Notes under the pieces: model-generated | Told to the model about the DNA's origin: nothing | Seen by the model: the letters and a program-made list of their open reading frames with translations, nothing else | The model's database searches: none | Position numbers and translations under genes: made by a program | NCBI RefSeq assembly: GCF_000213175.1 | Contig: NW_009799103.1 | Span: 2,195,833-2,259,832, forward strand | Source: Neurospora tetrasperma FGSC 2508 | Lineage: Eukaryota > Ascomycota > Sordariomycetes > Sordariales > Sordariaceae | Reading direction: 5' to 3' | DNA: 64,000 nt | Shown: positions 12,501-25,583 of the stretch, piece by piece | Layout of the letters: each line of letters opens with the position of its first letter | Position numbering within the stretch: the first letter of the stretch is position 1

Positions 12501-15500
12501 TAACGAATCTTTAGGGTTCTATTATTAATATTTTAATAATTAATATAAATATAAACTCCGCCTACTAATTTTTTAATTAATAATAATAATAATACTACTA
12601 CGGATTAGGAGGGCCGGATAAACCCTTTTTAAAATTGATTATCGACCTATTTTTTAATAATAAAAGCTTCTATTAAGAATATTATTCGGTAGCGGGCGTT
12701 AGGGGGCTATTTCCCCGGAGAGAATTCAATTTTATAATTATAAGTATATAAGGGGGGGAATTCTCTAGCGTTATAATTATAGAAAGCTTTAATTCTATTC
12801 TAATATTTTTATAGGAATTTAGCTCTAATTTTTTTATTAATTTTAATTAAATGGTCCGCTTTTTTATAGAAGTTTTGTACGTCCTCTTCTATAATTTTAA
12901 TTATAATAGTTTTATAGGCTACTATATTTTTATCCAAATATTCCGAAAGGGGTATAGTATTAGTAATAATTATAGTTCGCAATTCCTTAAGCTTTGTATT
13001 TCCTATGTAAGTATTAATATACTTATAGAGGCGCTTAGGTAGTTCGGCCTTATATTACTACCCTTAGCCCTTGTAAATATCCTATACTATTTATTCTATA
13101 AGATTATTATATAGTTCGCCTTCGTAGAGGGTTATAAACTTTTTAAATTTTATATAGGTTATAAAGTATAATTATAAATTCTTCTATTTATAAAGGTAAT
13201 TAAACGCTATAGTATTAATATTTATAATATTTGTAGGATTAATCTGTTTTATAACCGTCGGCGGTTATTTTTTAATAATTATTCTTATAGTTGGGGGGCT
13301 GCTCCCGTAATATAATTTTAAATAAGGTAGTTAAGGGTTGATGGAATTATTATTCTTAGATAATAGTGCGGTTATATTTAAAAAGCCAATTATTAGTCGC
13401 TGCGTTTTATAGGAGAGTAGTACCTAGAGGGTTAGTAAGGGGTTTTTCGTCCTGCCCGGGCGGTTGGGAAATACTATTGTTATACTTTTAATATTGGCGG
13501 CCGGCCCGGTCGTATAATTCCTAATTTAATTAAGGGGGGGAAATTTACTATATTCTCCTAATTAAACTCTTTAAGTTTAGTAGCTTTATTAGGTTTATAA
13601 TAGGGTACAATAGCGATAGTTATATACTTCCTATCCGGTTCCCCTAGTTTATTAGTTTTACTAAGTTTATAATAGGGCGTTTTATATATTATAGACCTAG
13701 CTTCGCTGTCTTAGGTTTTTACTAATTGATCCTTTAGACTTATATTTATTAGTTCTCTAATTTTAAATTCTAATTAAATAGGCCTCTAAATTGGCTTTTA
13801 TACTATTTATCATTCTATTAAGTTTATAATTAGACTTCTAATATTGTCCGGTTGAATAAGCTTCTAGGTTAGCCTTTATACTCTCTATAATTCTATTAGG
13901 CTTATAATTGGACTCCTAATATTATCCGAATTTCCCGGCTTTAGTAGTAAAATTAATAGGAGTTTTATATATTTTTTTAATATAATTTACTATTTCCGTT
14001 TGAGGTTTCGGGGAGTTTATAGGGGGGTGGCTTATTGGAATTAGTTTTAGATAGTAGGTTATAATTAATTGTTTAAATAATTTAAAATTGGACTAAATAG
14101 TAAAGCGTTTGGAATACTTTTATTTAATAGCCATTTTTGCGAATTAAAGGTCGAGGGAAGTATTTCTATTTTTATAATATAATTCTTCGTCTTCGTTTAA
14201 CGTCCGGGGGAAGTAAGGCTATTATTATTTATTATATTATTTTTCGGGTTATTAGCTTAATAATATTAGGGAAGGAAAATATAGTAATTAGTATTCGGTA
14301 CTACCTTTAGAGATACTAGTAGCCCGGTAGGGAGGTATTTAGTATTATATTTACTAGAGAATATAATCTTCTTATTAATCTATAAGATAGATAGTTTATA
14401 GTACTTTAATTATAGTAGGCCTAACATTATTAGGTAAGTTAGTAAGAAGTTATATATTAGAAAGGTAACGTTCTTTATATAGTATCTAATAAGGAGGTTT
14501 ATGGTTAAACCTTTGGTAATAAAGCCTTTTATAATGCTGTCGGTTACCATAGACTTCTTAGGACGAGTGAATTTAAATATAATAAAGCTATTCCGCTTTA
14601 TAAAGGTATAGTTTAAGAAGGTTAGGGCTGAATAACTATTATTTACAAATACAATATATAGTATTTTATATAATCTAAGTAGGAGATGGGAAGAGAGGAG
14701 TATTGAATTTTAATTAAAACTATTTAATAAATTAATAATAATTGGTTCGAGTATTCTATTAGTATTCCGAGGGTTCTCCTCTATAGATTTTTATTGCCTC
14801 TATAGGTAATTATTTATAGAATTTAACTATTAAATACTAGTACCGGGTATATTATATTCGTCTTCTTCGTTCCCGCCTCCTTTAGTGCTAATAATATATA
14901 AATTAGTATTACTATAGCCCCGCTAGCTAAGGGAGGGTTAATTAATATTAGAATAGGTATTGCGCCCTCTATAATTACTACGGCTACTACGACCCTAATT
15001 AATATAATTATTGCGAAATCTAATAAATTATAGGGGTTTACTACTATAGTTAATACTATTCTTATAATTGCGTATAATATAGCCCTCTTAATTATACTTC
15101 CTATAAAGGCCTTCCCTTATTTATGAATTAATAATATTAGAGTAAATAGTTCGGGATATATAAATTATATTAAAGTCTATAGTATTACTATTTTAATTAA
15201 CGGTACGGCCTTTAAATATATTTCTATTCCCGGAGGAGCTATTATTATTGCTATTTTCATTGGATTTACTAATCTACAATTAATTAACTTTAGTATAATA
15301 TTTATCGTCTTCTAAGTAGCGTGCTAAATCTCTATAGAGAATTAGCTAACCTTCGAAATTGTTATTTCTCGGATATTAATATTAATTAGAAATTACCGTA
15401 CGGAGTTTAACCGAAATCTTATTCCGGAAATAATAAATCTTTATAGAGTTATTAAATTAGTAGCGGTTAGCCGTTTTAATAAATTTAGTTTCGAAATTAG

Positions 15501-16583
15501 CGAAGTATTTATTACCTTACTTAAATTTATTAAGGCGCTATATAATATTAAAATTTAGATTAATATTATTATAGTAGGAGTTTAGGAATTTAATAAATTC
15601 TCTATATATTTACTATATTCACTGTTTAAGCGTATTATATTAAAGTAAAATAATTATAAAGTCTTTTTTAAGGGTAATAGGTACTTTAGGACTTAATAAA
15701 TAATTTATATAGAGGATTTTAGTACGTTTATTAGAGAAATAGAAATAATCTAGTTTTTAGACTATTAGGATCCTGCTTTTCTAAATAATATATATTTTAT
15801 TATATAGAATAGGGTTCTTTTAATTAGCTATAAATAGGTTAGGGTCAGAGAATAGTACTTTCTTAAAAACAGTTATAGTTTTAAAAGGAACCCTAGGGGA
15901 ACTAACCGAAAAGGTAGTCCCCGAATTGTATTTTAACGAGCCTCCGCCTTCTATACTTAATCTATTGCCGGTATAGTTATTTTTACTATTATTAGGGTCT
16001 CGATTAATTATAATATTTTATTTTATTAAAATTTTATTTAATTTTATTTTGAGCTTTTTGTTTTTTATTCTTTTTCTATAGAATTAATTTTCGAATTCTC
16101 TAAATTAATTTACGAGGCTATTATTAAAGAGGTTAAATATTTGGAGTATTCGGGCGATTAGGGAGATTATAAAGCGGAAAGTACTATTATTTATAAGGAT
16201 AGTAGCGTTAACGAGGGACCCTCTAAGGGTTCGGAGGGATTTGGATTTATTTCCTACAATAGTATTAATAAAATATTCGACGGCCTAGTTTCGCGGTACG
16301 CCTTTTAGCGTAATTAGATAAACGTTTTTATTTGTTGGTAGGTTGGAACTTTCGGACTTATTATTTTAAAGAGCGTTTAGGATGTTAATATTTTTATTTA
16401 GTACTTCTAGAAGGGTACTTTCGTCGGTAATAATAATATTACTATTAAGAATTATAGGCTTTATTAAATTCAATAGGTTGCGGGATTTTCCAGCGATCAA
16501 TAACGTTACGGAGTAGTATTGAAATTCGTACTTCTTCCTTATAGTAAAGTATATTCGTAGTATAATAGTAAGGTACAATTAAT

Positions 16584-16895
16584 TATTATAGGGTAAGGCA
16601 ATATTGAACGTATAGGGTAGAATATAATTTGTATAATTATATAAGGAAGAAGGGAAATTATAGAATTTGTATATAGTAGTTTATTCTATATAAGCGAGGG
16701 TAAGCCGCATCCTTAATATATGTAACCGGAGTCTCCGGGAGCGTATAGCCAATTAGGGGGCTTGCGTTAGCCTAATAGCCACTATAGTAGTAGTAAGGCT
16801 AAACGGATTAGCCAATTAGAGAGCGTATATCAACCGGTAACTATAGCCGTAGTAATGCCGCGACTAGATGATAGTTACAGGCTAGCCCTGTGATA
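16584..16895 (-). repeat. C1 5' LTR (right)
   Basis: 312-bp LTR starting TATTATAGGG (RIP form of TGTCACGGGG) and ending CCCTGTGATA, followed by the ATGGA duplication at 16896-16900. Confidence 0.88.
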
Positions 16896-16900
16896 ATGGA

Positions 16901-16988
16901 TTAGCTAATTAGAGAGCGTATGTTAACTGGCAACTATAGCTATAGTATTACTACGATTAAATAATAATTATAGGCTAGCCCTATAATA
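16901..16988 (-). repeat. LTR of older Gypsy copy C0, remainder
   Basis: The last 88 bp of the C0 LTR, resuming after the C1 insertion and its ATGGA duplication. 224 + 88 = 312 bp, exactly the family LTR length. It ends CCCTATAATA. Confidence 0.85.
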
Positions 16989-17555
16989 TTACCCCGGGCT
17001 CAAAATACCTTCGGGTGCTGGAATATATAGAAGAAAATTTACCAATCCTCCTCCCCTAGGGATTTAAAGCCCTCTATTACTATACTTATAACCTTCTTAA
17101 GGGTATCCGCAGCCGGAATTACGTATTGAAGTAACCGTTTTACGGCCGGTATTATTATTAACGGTCCCGGGCTAGTACGGTTATAGACCCTATTTAAGGC
17201 CCGGGCGGCCCATTCGCGCCTCTTCTTTATAGCGGTCTATTGTAGAGGGACGGGGGACTCTAGGTTATTGGCGTAGAATTTACGGAAGATATTAATATAG
17301 TATTCTATATTAGTAATTGATTCCTAAGTTAGTATATAAGGCTTACCCTCAATAATATAGTATTCCTATTTATTATTTTCGAAACGGTAGGTATTAATCC
17401 CCTTGAATGATTATTCAATTATATTCTTAGCATTGTCGGTATATTTTATTACCCTCCTCTAATTAGCCTGAACGTCCTATATATTGTTCTATTCTGGTAT
17501 ATTTACCTCTATTTATAGTTGTACTATACTAATATAGAGAGTACGCCCGTACTTT
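16989..17555 (-). mobile_element. Internal fragment of Gypsy copy C0
   Basis: Sequence collinear with the first 570 bp inside C1 (compare 9529 onward) and C2 (39429 onward), starting TTACCCCGGGCTC. Homology stops near 17555, where unrelated gag-like sequence begins. C0 is therefore truncated or interrupted there; no second C0 LTR was found. Confidence 0.7.
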
Positions 17556-20500
17556 TTATTTAATTTTAAGTAGGGCTTATTTAGTAGAAATTGATAATCT
17601 ATCTTGAATTATGGTATATTAAGTTAAGAAAGACGTTCCGTTGCCTAAATAGTTCTTTAACTAGAAAGTTAATTGAATCCATACTAGGTTTTCCTTTTAT
17701 ATATTGAGAATTAATACTTCTTGTAGGATAGAAGTAACTTCCTTTAGGGGTATTAGTTTTTTATCTTTTCTTTAGATATATTAGTTTATAGATCGTTTAA
17801 GTCCTTATTGTCCTCCGAAGAGTTCTCTAAGTCCAAATCTTCAATTATTATACCTTCGGGGATATCCGGGAAGGAAAATAATTAAGTATTAAATTAAACT
17901 ATGTACTTTTCTATAGCCTTTTTAATATAGGGGTATACAAGGTATTTTACTACGCAGTATCCTTCTTAGAAATCAATAAAATATCTACCCTCTACCTATA
18001 ATTTGTATAATTCTTTAGGAGACGGCTTCTTATAAAAGAAGGAATTTCTAGGAAGTTGGTTTCTAATTACGATAGTAGCCGTCTTAGTTCTTAAAAAATT
18101 ACTATAGTATAATTTCTTCAAATAGCTATTTCAAGTAAACGAATTTAATTAGTGCCTTTCATCTAAGGATTGGATAAGGGCGTAATATTATTTGAAGGTC
18201 TTCTTAGGATTTAAATAAATGAAAGTAAGAGGATTATTAAAGTAAAAGGGAAATTTATACATTAGAATTAATTCTTAATAATAATTGACGGTATTAAACC
18301 ATTTAACTAATTAAATAAAATTAACTTTAAAATTTTAGAATCATTTGGTTACTTTTGTAGTAAACATTTTAAATTCTATATTAGCTTTCTCTACCGAGTT
18401 GTAATTGAAATAGGCTTCCTTTAAACAATTTAGTAATTGTATAATAGTAGTTAAGCGGGGCTTACTACTATCGAACTTATAGATGAAGGGAAAAATATTT
18501 TTAATGGCTTTACTAGCTAGCTTATTAATAATAATACCAAATATAGTATCCTTATTAGTATAATAATTAGTATTAATACACAGTATATTATAGATCTAGT
18601 ACAACTATATTTCGAAAAACACTTTATGTTTACTCTTCTTACCATAGAGTAAGAGAACCTCCGGGACCTTAGAAGACTTCTTTTTATAGCTATAAGTTCT
18701 AAATAAGAAGGAAGATTGATGTGAACCGGAATATAATAAATAATTCGAAAGGGTATTGGAGGGTAAGTATTTACAATACTTACTACTATTATTTCGTCGT
18801 TTGGAATTAGAGCGATTAGAGTTGTGTGAATAATTAAATTCGTTATTGGAGGAGTCGGAATTGCTTATTCTAGTTACTCGGTGAAGTATTCCGTTAATTC
18901 TCCTATTATATCCTCCTATTATCTTATTAATCTAACAGCGGTCGTCCTTAGTAAATTTGGAGGATATAAGAATATTATTAAATACTTAATTAATATTAAC
19001 TTCAGGGGAGATACAAATATAATATTCCTTATAGACTCCGCTATTTTCCTATAGAAAAGGGTTATTTTCGATAGTATCCTTTACTATAATTAGCGGAGCC
19101 GTAGTAGGGGAACAGTTTTCCATTAATAAAAGCTTTTTCAAGTAGCGATTATACTTTTCCAAATTATAAACTTCATTTTCCGTATTTTATTAGGCTTCAA
19201 GAGCCTCTATTAATTAATAATAGAATTACTTTATTTTAATATTATAAACTGTGGTATTTATTATAAAAGGGTCGATGCGGGCTTTATATTGTATGGTGTT
19301 TAGTTCGATTACAAGAGTATTACTTTTCCCCTTTAGCCGCGCTATCTTCTTGCTATAAATTGAATATATAATACTCAGAGTTTTTTAATAGGTTTAAGTT
19401 GATTTTTTAATATATTTATCATAATTAGTTACTATTTATTCTAGAGAATAATTATAAGAGGTTTTATAATACTTAACTTTATTTTACTCTTTTTATAAGG
19501 CCTCTTCGGTTTAATAGTAATCTTCTTTAGTATTGGCTAATTATTTATTTAGGTTTATACTATGGTTGGTTTTAATTAAAATGTTTTGTTCGCTCTTAAG
19601 ATGTACGATAATAGCCTCCCACTCCTTCGTCTTTTGGATAAAGTAGGTAATAAAGTCGTGTATTTTTTTTAAATATTCTATTGATATAGTTGGATATTTT
19701 ACTAAGGTCGTTAATAATGTTATAAAATACATATAGTAATATAAAGCAGGAACGAATCTCGTTCTATATGTAAGTGGGGTTGAGATTGAAAGAGTTGATA
19801 AATTGAATTAATATTATTTTTCCCTTCCAATTATAGAGGATTAGAGAAGATTAGGTGTTTTTAGTAATAGGTTGGAATTGAATATGATTAAAGTCAGTTT
19901 GAGTTTTTAGAGTATCGGTTATATAGTTAGTATATTTAATAATATTTCCTATCAGTTCGTTGAAAGTGAGGGCGAACTAACAGGTTGTTACTACTAGTCC
20001 TATATTAAAAGAATAGAAATTCTATATTTAGATAAGGGTATAATTGGATAAATCCTCTTTGCTAGCTCCGGGCAGCATAGATTTCTTCGCTCCTAAAACG
20101 TATCAATTTAGATTACAAGTATTGATAGAGAGATATTTAATAATGAAAATATTAGTAAGAGCCTTATATTTACTAAATTTAATAGTATTTCAATAAAAGT
20201 ATATTTCTTATAATATATAATTTAAGTATAATAAAGGGGAATTCATTCTACCTTTTTCTTAGTTTTATCACGTCTAGAGGGAGGGAAACGATTTGGGGTA
20301 TTCTATTAAATTATACGGGTAGTATTTTTTCTATCACTACCGGCCGGTAATTAGCAATTTTCATTTTAATTATAACTAGGCGGGGTTTAGTTATTAGTTT
20401 CGAAATTAGTTCCTCCTAGGAGGAGTAAGGAGTAATTAATAGTAAGGATATTATTGGTTTTAGAATTGACTTTATTAATATTATTTTTGTAAAGGGATAG

Positions 20501-20772
20501 CTTTCGGTTATAAGGCTGCTATTAGGTTAGCTACTTAGATTAGTTGTTATTTTATTTATAGAGTAGGATTATAATAGGTACAGGTCCCTAATTAGAATTT
20601 TCTTATATTGGTTACGCACTACGATATTAGGTTGTAATTCGGATTCTCGCTGTCTCGATTGCGGTTAAGAGGCTATCGGATTCTTAATATTTATTAGCAA
20701 TTTTAGGTTTCAAATAGGTCAGGATATTGTAATATTATCCCCGGTCAAATAATATCAATAGTTTTAGTTTTA
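17556..20772 (-). mobile_element. Degraded retrotransposon gag region
   Basis: On the - strand around 18.2-18.5 kb the reading resembles retroelement Gag: a helical stretch LKEAYFNYNSVEKAN, followed by a segment like FKNFKVNFI and a downstream YLNPKKTF. Nearer the 5' side (18.8-19.0 kb) is an Asn/Ser-rich linker. A short frame at 19541-19732 is Lys/Ile-rich. All frames are broken. It may be the gag of the Gypsy element whose pol lies at 6.25-8.99 kb, since both are minus-strand and separated only by the C0/C1 insertions. Confidence 0.5.
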
Positions 20773-21015
20773 TGTAAGGGTATTTACAATTATAAAAGAA
20801 AGTTGGTTTAAGGAAGATCGTAGTGTAAATTAAATATAAAATCAAAACTAAAGAAAGGAAGAGGGAAGAGTACAAAGGTCGGAGGGCTGCACGGGATTAA
20901 ATAGGTACGTACGTATAGCCTTATCTAATTAGATACAGCGTACCGTGAAGGCGGTGCGCAACCACGTGACTATACCCCGTGCAGCTTCTAGGCAGTTATA
21001 GTGCGGGCTATAACA
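20773..21015 (-). repeat. Probable LTR next to gag remains
   Basis: A 243-bp stretch starting TGTAAGGGTATTT and ending GGGCTATAACA, so it has TG...CA ends and carries a less mutated GC-rich core. It lies at the 5' side of the minus-strand gag remains. A short match (GTAAGGGTATTT) at 8981-8992 abuts the C0 insertion. No full partner LTR was found. Confidence 0.45.
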
Positions 21016-21081
21016 CTACCCTTAGTCACATCCCCACACCGCTATTTCTCCTATACACTTCTACACTCTCAATCTTTCAAT

Positions 21082-21640
21082 AAGAGAAAGCCTAAATATA
21101 CCTACCCCAAACCTTCCCATACCCATTTTCTGCAAATGTCAGCTGTCATGTAAATTACCGCGTTTTAGCGGTATTCTTGGCCATTTCGGATGTGTCATAA
21201 CATCTGGATCACTCCCCCCCCTCCTAAATGAATTACCGTATCATTCAATCCTCTAACTACCTCGCCCCCCCCCCCCTCCCCGGGGCGGAGCCGTAAAGTA
21301 TTATTCATGAAGGTAGCTAATAAGATAATTGAATTACAATAGCGAAGTTGTACAAATGGGGGAGCTGAATTGCGTACGTTGGGGGTTGGTGTTGTAGATA
21401 TAGGTACTGGGTTGGTATTCAATATGCAAATGGTTGGCGGCGTCAAATGGGGTGCAATATATGAGAAGAAAGAAAAAAATGACCAAGTTATAGAGTTGAT
21501 ATTGCGTACATCGAAAAGACGAAATTTTGGGGGTAAAAACGGGATTTTCAATATCAGGTGTCATCCAGCTGACAGATCCACTTTTTAGTAAGTTTCTGGG
21601 TATGGGAAGGTTTGGGGTGGGTGTATCTAGGCTTTCTCTT
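21082..21640. mobile_element. 559-bp element with 44-bp terminal inverted repeats
   Basis: The ends are inverted copies starting AAGAGAAAGCCTA and running to CCCATACCCA. They match over about 44 bp with three mismatches, and at each the left end carries A or T where the right has G or C, as RIP would produce. A second inverted pair containing GTCAGCTG lies further inside (about 21139 and 21570). The interior has a TACCGC/GCGGTA hairpin, two C-runs and no coding sequence; the short frames are too small and low in complexity. It looks like a non-autonomous DNA transposon. A clear target duplication is not visible (AAT on both sides with a one-base offset is possible). Confidence 0.6.
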
Positions 21641-23480
21641 TAATAACAATAACTGTATTAAAATACTATCAATTTGATTAATTCCGGTTATAATAGCTTC
21701 GTCTGTATTCGATTCAGCGATTTTTGAGGTTTATAACGGACTTTCCCAGTGTGTAGTAGCTAAGAAGTACAGCGTACTATAATCTACTATTTCCGACCGT
21801 ATGCAAGGTACTCCCTCTCTTTGTATAGTTAAAATACCTTAATAATAGCTGTCCTTCGACTAATAATCCTTCTTGTGTAAATGGATGTTGAATGAGGAGA
21901 AGGTTGGTTGGGCTCTTAATTATCGTTAAGTATTACGGATTGTAACGTTGATATTGAAAAGAGGAGGTAATAATAATAAGTTGGGTGCCCGTTAGATCGA
22001 TCGGTGTTTAAAGTATAATTCTAATATTAAGATTAAGCTATTTAAACTATTCGAGTTAATTAGAGTTAGAGGGTCTACCTAAGAAGCCTTTACGAAGTTC
22101 TGCGACTTTTTGGAAGCCTAGATTCGCGATAAGAGTATTATCCCTGCTAATATTTCGAATATAGATAAATATAGTTTTTAAGAGTTGTAAATAAAGGAGA
22201 GTAAAGTATTTAGAATTGTTTTAATAAAGAAGGTATATTTAATAATAATTAACGTAACAATTTGGGTAACTATTATTAAGTATAGGACTATTGAAGGTAA
22301 GAGATTAACTTCTATTATTATGTTTATTAGTATATTCCTTTAAAGTTAGTAGTTCCTTGATAATATAGATAACGAGCTTAAAAGCTGGAATTTTACTAGT
22401 TTATTGAGTAGATAGAGTAATTTAGGGATTGTTCTACGCCGGTTGAAGGAGGTTTACCTTCTTAAATTTTAAATAAACGGTTAGCGCCTTCTTATATTCA
22501 ATAAATATTTAAGTGATTTATTTATTAATTTTATTATTAAAGTATTTCAATATTAAGTTTAATTATCCTTTTTGCCTCCCTATATTTCTTATAAGATTCA
22601 ACCGTTTAATGACTTTATTTTTTTAGTAATAAAGTTGTATTTTAGAGATTTTATAAAGGATTATGTTAGTTTTCTAGTATTCATATTAGTAAATAAACAA
22701 CGGTTTTTCAAATATTATTAGAAAGTTTTACGATTGGGCGTAAACTTTAGAAACTTTAAATCAAGATTTAGAAAGACGGGGATATAATTAATAAATATAT
22801 TTGTAGTTATTAACGACCTAGAAGCTATCCTTAATAACGGTGCCCTCCCCCTTTGACTATTACTACCCAAAATGCTATTAAGAAATGGAATATTTAAGGT
22901 TAATTATATTTTTAAAATTCTTTAGAAGTTTAGGGATATTTATAAAGGTATTAGTAATGAGACATTTAGTTTTATATATAATATTAGAAGGGTGTTTACA
23001 AGGTCAGTTAAAGCTTTTGAAATTAAGAACGTTGAGTTCGCTGTAAAAGACTATTAAATTTAATATATATAGAGCTAACTAGTCTCTTAAAAGTCTAGAA
23101 TTAAGAGGAAGGTTAAAGAAGGGGGTAATAATAAATTTGTAAAGGTAAAGGAGATTTTATAAACTTGTAATGCTTTAAGGGAGGTAGTTCTTAAGCGAAG
23201 GAGGGTTGTAACGGTAACGATGGTAACGAGACTACTAGAAGAGTTAGGGAGAGTCCTCTAACTAATCCTCTATATTATTGAGGAGTATTAGGAATAAGAT
23301 TATGATATTTTGAAGTATTAAAATCGCTGCAAAAGTGGCCAGTTTGCAATGTTATCTGGTGCCTGGTGATGAAGTTACATGACCGAGGGTGGGGGGTGAC
23401 CGGGGTTGGGGTCGCGACGTTTAGGAAGCATGCCTCGGCTCTGCGGCCGGGCATTATATCCCTAGGCGCCAGACCCATTA
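21641..23480 (+). repeat. RIP-mutated retroelement-like remains
   Basis: AT-rich sequence, weakly open on the + strand, with fragments such as EAFTKFCDFLEA near 22.1 kb interrupted by stops. It looks like a degraded gag-type frame, but no family was recognised. From about 23.28 kb composition becomes balanced as the gene island begins. Confidence 0.4.
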
Positions 23481-23607
23481 CACTCACATCCTAATGACTT
23501 AACTCTCAATACTCTGTTGTTCTTATTATTGTTCAACCCATATGATATGGGAGCACTAGAAGCCCCGTGCAATACACATGATCTTTGATTTTTGCCACTA
23601 CAACAAC

Positions 23608-25149
23608 CTAAAGAAGCATCTTCCTGGGGTCCTCAATGTACTCCTTCACCTTAACCAGAAACTGGACAGCCTCCCTGCCATCAAGCAGCCTGTGGTCGTA
23701 GGTGAGAGCCAAGTACATCATGGGGCGAATTTCAACCTTTCCATTAACAGCAACAGGTCGCTCCTTGATAGCATGGAGACCCAAAACTGCGCTCTGAGGA
23801 AGGTTGATGATCGGGGTACCCATCAAGGAGCCAAAAACGCCTCCGTTGCTAATGGTGAAAGTGCCACCGGCCATGTCCTCAATGGTGAGCTTACCATCAC
23901 GAGCCTGCAGTAACAGTTAGTAAGGTAATATAAGCACTCCATAGGCGCAGGAAACCGTACCTTTTTGCCCATATCAGCGATGGACTTCTCAATGCCAACG
24001 AGGTCCATGGCTTCAACATTGCGGACTACGGGAGTGACAAGACCCTTCTCGGTGGCCACAGCGACACTGATGTCAACATAGTCCCGATAGACAATGGTGT
24101 CACCGCCATTGGGACCCTCAATCGAGGCATTTACGGCCGGGATGTCGCGCATGGCCAAGACACACGCGCGGGAAAAGGCACTCATGAAGCCGAGCTTGAC
24201 ACCGGTCTTCTTGAGGATCTCGTCCTTGTACTGCTTGCGGAAATCCATCAGGGCCGACATGTCGACTTCGTTGAATGTGGTAAGCGAGGCAGCTGTGTTC
24301 TGGGACTGCTTGAGACGCTCGGCGATGCGGAGGCGCATGCGGTTCATCTTGACCTGGAGGGTGTTAGTTTGCCCGATTCACCACTCCGTCTGCTCAGGAG
24401 CCGTTTACTTACTCTGCGCTCCTCGCGATTGCCCAATGCAGCCGGGGCCTCCTTCGCAGGAGTAGACTCCTGCTTGGGGGCAGGAGTTTCCTTCTTGGCG
24501 GGCGTGGGAGCAGGAGCAGCGGCGGGCTTGGTCTCCTTCTTAGGCTCCGGAGCCTTCTCAGGAGCAGGAGCGCTGTCCTTGGGAGCAGCCTCCTTACTCT
24601 CGGACGCGGCCGGCTTTTCGGCACCGCCCTCTTTGGGCGCACCACCAAGCTCTAACCGGACGATGTCCTGGCCGACTGTGACAGTGTCCTCCTCATTGAC
24701 GAGGAACTCCTTAATGGTACCGGCCTCGGGAGCGTTGACGGCAACATCGATCTAGAACCCAGTGGCAGAAGCAGTTAGAAAGCAAATACATGTGCCGCTG
24801 GCGAGCTATGACGGTAGCAAGAGGCAGGACAGGGGGGCAGACAGCATGTGCTCCAAGCGGTCTAGGCTCCGACACCGGCACGGGACTAAGGAAGCGTCGT
24901 ACACACCTTGTCGGTCTCGATGGTCGCGATCTCCTCGTCCTGCTCGACATAGTCGCCAACCTTCTTGTTCCACTGCTTCAAGGTACCCTCACTGATGGAC
25001 TCGGCCATTTGGGGGACTTTGATGACCTGATCGGCGTAGGTGCGGACATGCTGGAACTGCAGGGGAAGCTGCCGGAGTGCGGGCGTCGCATTGCAGAGCG
25101 CGAGTTTGGGAGCGGCGCGAGCCGCAAGACGAAGACCTTTATACAGCAT
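23608..25149 (-). CDS. KGD2: Dihydrolipoamide succinyltransferase, E2 of 2-oxoglutarate dehydrogenase
   Basis: E2 core of the mitochondrial 2-oxoglutarate dehydrogenase complex; transfers succinyl from lipoate to CoA in the TCA cycle. Exons on the - strand: 25149-24907, 24751-24413, 24353-23961, 23904-23608, giving 423 aa. Residues 1-39 form a basic mitochondrial presequence. The lipoyl domain follows, with the modified lysine in ETDK at K81, exactly the last codon of exon 1. An Ala/Pro/Lys-rich linker (about 115-200) leads to the acyltransferase domain, with catalytic HRLLDG (His396, Asp400). There is no peripheral-subunit-binding domain, as is usual for KGD2. Length and [15 protein letters not shown] fit the family. 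The ATG at 25149 is chosen because it opens the presequence. The gene ends about 130 bp from the RIP block. Confidence 0.95.
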
Positions 25150-25552
25150 AGTAGCGGGATGTCGGGCAAAGGAGCAGGAGTTGGTAGGGACTGCAAGACA
25201 AAGATGTGCCTTTTGAGAGGTTTTGTAGGACCAAGGTTGGGGGGAACAGCGTCGGATGAAGAACGCGAAATTGGCGGTTGTGATGAGATTTGTCGTGAGG
25301 CTACAGGTCCCGTTCTGACTCGGCGACAATGACGCAGCACCCAGCACAGAAATCTGCCGGGACAACCGGAAAACTAACGGTCAGATCGTCTGCGACCCAA
25401 AGGAAGGGTACATTAACTCAATTGCATTTTAGACATCGTACAAGCTGTCAAATTCACTCCCGCATAATAAGCGACTCCCGCGCATTTCCAACAAGTTCTT
25501 GCACCAGCATATGTTTTGCACACACACAGTACAGTAGCTCTACGCGACTTTT

Positions 25553-25583
<31 letters not shown>

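Larger units (their letters stand above)
9218..16895 (-). mobile_element. Complete Ty3/Gypsy LTR retrotransposon C1, RIP-inactivated
   Basis: A 7,678-bp element bounded by LTRs at 9218-9528 (311 bp) and 16584-16895 (312 bp), starting TGTCACGGGG and ending GTGATA (from GTGACA). The TSD ATGGA is at 9213-9217 and 16896-16900. Coding sense is the - strand, so the 16.6-kb LTR is the 5' LTR. Around 11.8-12.1 kb the - strand keeps a Gypsy RT/connection block (GGIKINLEKVKAIT, then YFLGFTNFYKYF, then PLYNLTKRSA) broken by stops. No intact ORF remains. Its internal sequence is collinear with C2 at 39-49 kb. Ty3/Gypsy assignment comes from motif order. Confidence 0.88.

Noticed and set aside
24369-25332. 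Long + strand frames opposite KGD2
   Set aside because: Shadows of GC-rich Ala/Pro/Lys linker codons; the - strand holds the conserved protein.
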